64,000 bases of DNA, taken from the NCBI GenBank assembly GCA_963721445.1, contig CAVRIZ010000005.1, positions 1,488,001-1,552,000 of the forward strand, read 5' to 3'. This DNA comes from DAIOEK01 sp963721445 (lineage in GTDB: Bacteria > Chloroflexota > Anaerolineae > Anaerolineales > Anaerolineaceae). Below the pieces are notes generated by a model. That model was given only the letters and a program-made list of their open reading frames with translations. It was not told the origin of the DNA and did not search any database. The position numbers and the translations under genes are program-made. Positions 62,631 through 64,000 of this stretch are shown here, piece after piece (the stretch's first letter is position 1; each line of letters opens with the position of its first letter).

Positions 62631-64000
62631 TTAATGGGTATCTTTATATGGGATCCAGGCCAGGATGGTAGTGCCATCGCCTGGTTCTGAACTGATTTCG
62701 ACTTCGCCGCCGACATTCCGCACCCGGGTATTCATGTTAGCGAGCCCATGTCCGAGAGTCAGCGCGGTCCGACTTTGATCGAAGCCGGATCCATTATCAT
62801 GAATCTCCATCAGTAAACGATCTGCCGATTTCCAGAGCGATACTTTCACTTCGCTGGCGTGGGCATGCTTGGCAATATTTGCCAGCGCTTCCTGACAGAT
62901 ATGAAAGAGCGCCAGCGCATGGGTTTGTGGGAGCGCATGATACCCATCCTCCAGACCGACCAGGGTAGTATCGATCATGGTATTGGTTTTGAATTCAAGG
63001 ATCAATCGTTTGATACCGTCCAGCAGATTCTCTTCATTCATCTGGCGGGGACGTAAATCCAGAATGTAAGCGCGAATATCCCGGATGGTGTGATTAAGGT
63101 TATCAATTGCCTGGTTGATCCGCTTTTCTGCTGCAGGTTGGTCTTCCGGCATCAACAGGCGGGCATGTTCCAATGTCAGACCGACCGCGTAGATGGATTG
63201 GATCACACCATCATGCAGGTCCATCCCAATCCGTTCCCGCTCCTCCAGAATGGCGACGCGTCGTCCCTGGGTAAACAAGCGGACATTTTCAATCACTGTC
63301 CCTACCCAGGCGGCAATGGCGGTGAAGAGTTGAATTTCATGCTCGTCGAGCGTTTTATACGGAACGGTAGCCAGGCAGAGAACGCCGAGCGAGCCGCTTC
63401 GTCCGGTGAGTGAAAAACAGGCAAATTGCGCCAGGTCCATCGACTTCGCGTCCGGCTTCAGATAGCGACCGTACTCTCCGGGAATTTCACTGACAATGGA
63501 CTGCCCATTCAGACCGACAAGGCCGATGGGTCCTTCCCCCGGATCAAACACATCCCGTATCCAGAGATTGCCATCCAGTTCACCCAGATGATGCATTAAT
63601 TGGAGCTGGTGCGAGTTTTCGTCGCTGATAAAGATCTCTGCCGCAGCGATCTGCGGATTTTCCATCACTCGATCCAGGGCTGTCTTTAAGATCTCTTCCG
63701 TTCCCAGGGACGATGCCAGGGTGGAAGCGAGATCATTCAAGAGAGCCAGATCCTGATTTCGACGCGTGAGCGCTTTATCGCGATTGTTCAATTCCTGATA
63801 TAGCCGGGCATTCGTGATCGCAACGGCGGCGTACGCGGCCATAGCAAGGATCACCTGCTCGTCCTCTTCTGAGAATTCTGGAGCGGTTATCTTGTCGGTC
63901 AGGTAGATCTGCCCGAGCGGAGTATCTCCCTGTCGGATGGGCACTCCCAAAAAGGATTTCATCTGCGGGTGGAAGGGAGGATACCCGATGGAATTTGGAT
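62631..64000 (-). CDS. GAF-domain sensor histidine kinase (NarL/LiaS class), N-terminus beyond window
   Basis: About 456 residues of a sensor kinase whose 5' end lies past the right edge. Two GAF domains are visible (PHPQMKSFLGVPIRQGDTP onward to about 63780; then DLASTLASSLGTEEILKTAL to about 63260), a HisKA_3 dimerisation box (RERIGMDLHDGVIQSIYAVG with the phospho-His in LHDG) and a HATPase_c domain (EALANIAKHAHASEV, DNGSGFD, GLANMNTRV). No membrane segment is seen in this part. The partner response regulator is not in the window. Confidence 0.9.
   Translation of the reverse strand, partial: PNSIGYPPFHPQMKSFLGVPIRQGDTPLGQIYLTDKITAPEFSEEDEQVILAMAAYAAVAITNARLYQELNNRDKALTRRNQDLALLNDLASTLASSLGTEEILKTALDRVMENPQIAAAEIFISDENSHQLQLMHHLGELDGNLWIRDVFDPGEGPIGLVGLNGQSIVSEIPGEYGRYLKPDAKSMDLAQFACFSLTGRSGSLGVLCLATVPYKTLDEHEIQLFTAIAAWVGTVIENVRLFTQGRRVAILEERERIGMDLHDGVIQSIYAVGLTLEHARLLMPEDQPAAEKRINQAIDNLNHTIRDIRAYILDLRPRQMNEENLLDGIKRLILEFKTNTMIDTTLVGLEDGYHALPQTHALALFHICQEALANIAKHAHASEVKVSLWKSADRLLMEIHDNGSGFDQSRTALTLGHGLANMNTRVRNVGGEVEISSEPGDGTTILAWIPYKDTH

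Overview
The window reads as chromosome of a heterotrophic bacterium of the Chloroflexota, most likely an Anaerolineae-type lineage; this is an inference from gene content, without any database search. Supporting signs are an FMN riboswitch in front of a RibXY-type riboflavin ABC importer, a NurA/HerA pair, a DUF6391 protein, tandem SIMPL-domain proteins, AmmeMemoRadiSam-type radical SAM enzyme, and intermediate GC with housekeeping genes scattered among transport and catabolic genes. No phage, plasmid, CRISPR or intact insertion sequence was seen; one decayed RAYT transposase remnant is present.

Layout. 1-4.7 kb: edge of an aldo/keto reductase, a GntR-PBP regulator and a convergent tungstate (Tup) ABC operon. 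4.7-10.7 kb: tRNA-Leu(CAA), YchF, a cyclophilin, urocanate hydratase, two paralogous membrane proteins and a structured repeat-rich non-coding stretch. 10.7-21.5 kb: BirA, DNA polymerase III delta' and delta, AmmeMemoRadiSam enzyme, RDD and DUF6391 membrane proteins, RadA, a secreted trypsin-like protease and ClpC. 21.7-31.2 kb: a GT39-like membrane protein, flavodoxin, M42 peptidase, thioesterase, the HerA / HAS-barrel / NurA operon and two SIMPL proteins. 31.3-36.8 kb: FMN riboswitch with riboflavin ABC transporter, a PEPCK-fold protein of unknown role and a nitroreductase. 36.8-54.2 kb: a large catabolic locus built around inositol genes (IolG, IolE, IolD) with a transaldolase, divergent from an RpiR regulator, an AfuABC-like transporter, two HAD fusion proteins, DUF47-Pit phosphate transport, a PfkB kinase and an MBL hydrolase. 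54.4-64 kb: an MFS antiporter with a recognisable promoter/operator, a second cyclophilin, a DUF3267 membrane metalloprotease, a Cys/Met PLP enzyme, SRP RNA, and an operon of sensor kinase, UbiE-like methyltransferase, YbaK deacylase, methyltransferase and HEAT/TPR protein.

Two window-wide patterns matter. First, about 20 single-base indels interrupt genes, including normally conserved housekeeping genes (ychF, clpC); all but one are one extra base, mostly in short homopolymers, so I read most as sequence errors and annotate the genes across them. Second, five genes have a -10 hexamer exactly 6 nt before the ATG and no Shine-Dalgarno, which predicts leaderless mRNAs.

The most interesting candidate system is the 36.9-54.2 kb inositol locus, in which an importer of a type known to carry phosphorylated sugars, HAD fusions with an altered catalytic motif, a phosphate transporter and a transaldolase accompany only the first three enzymes of the classical inositol pathway.
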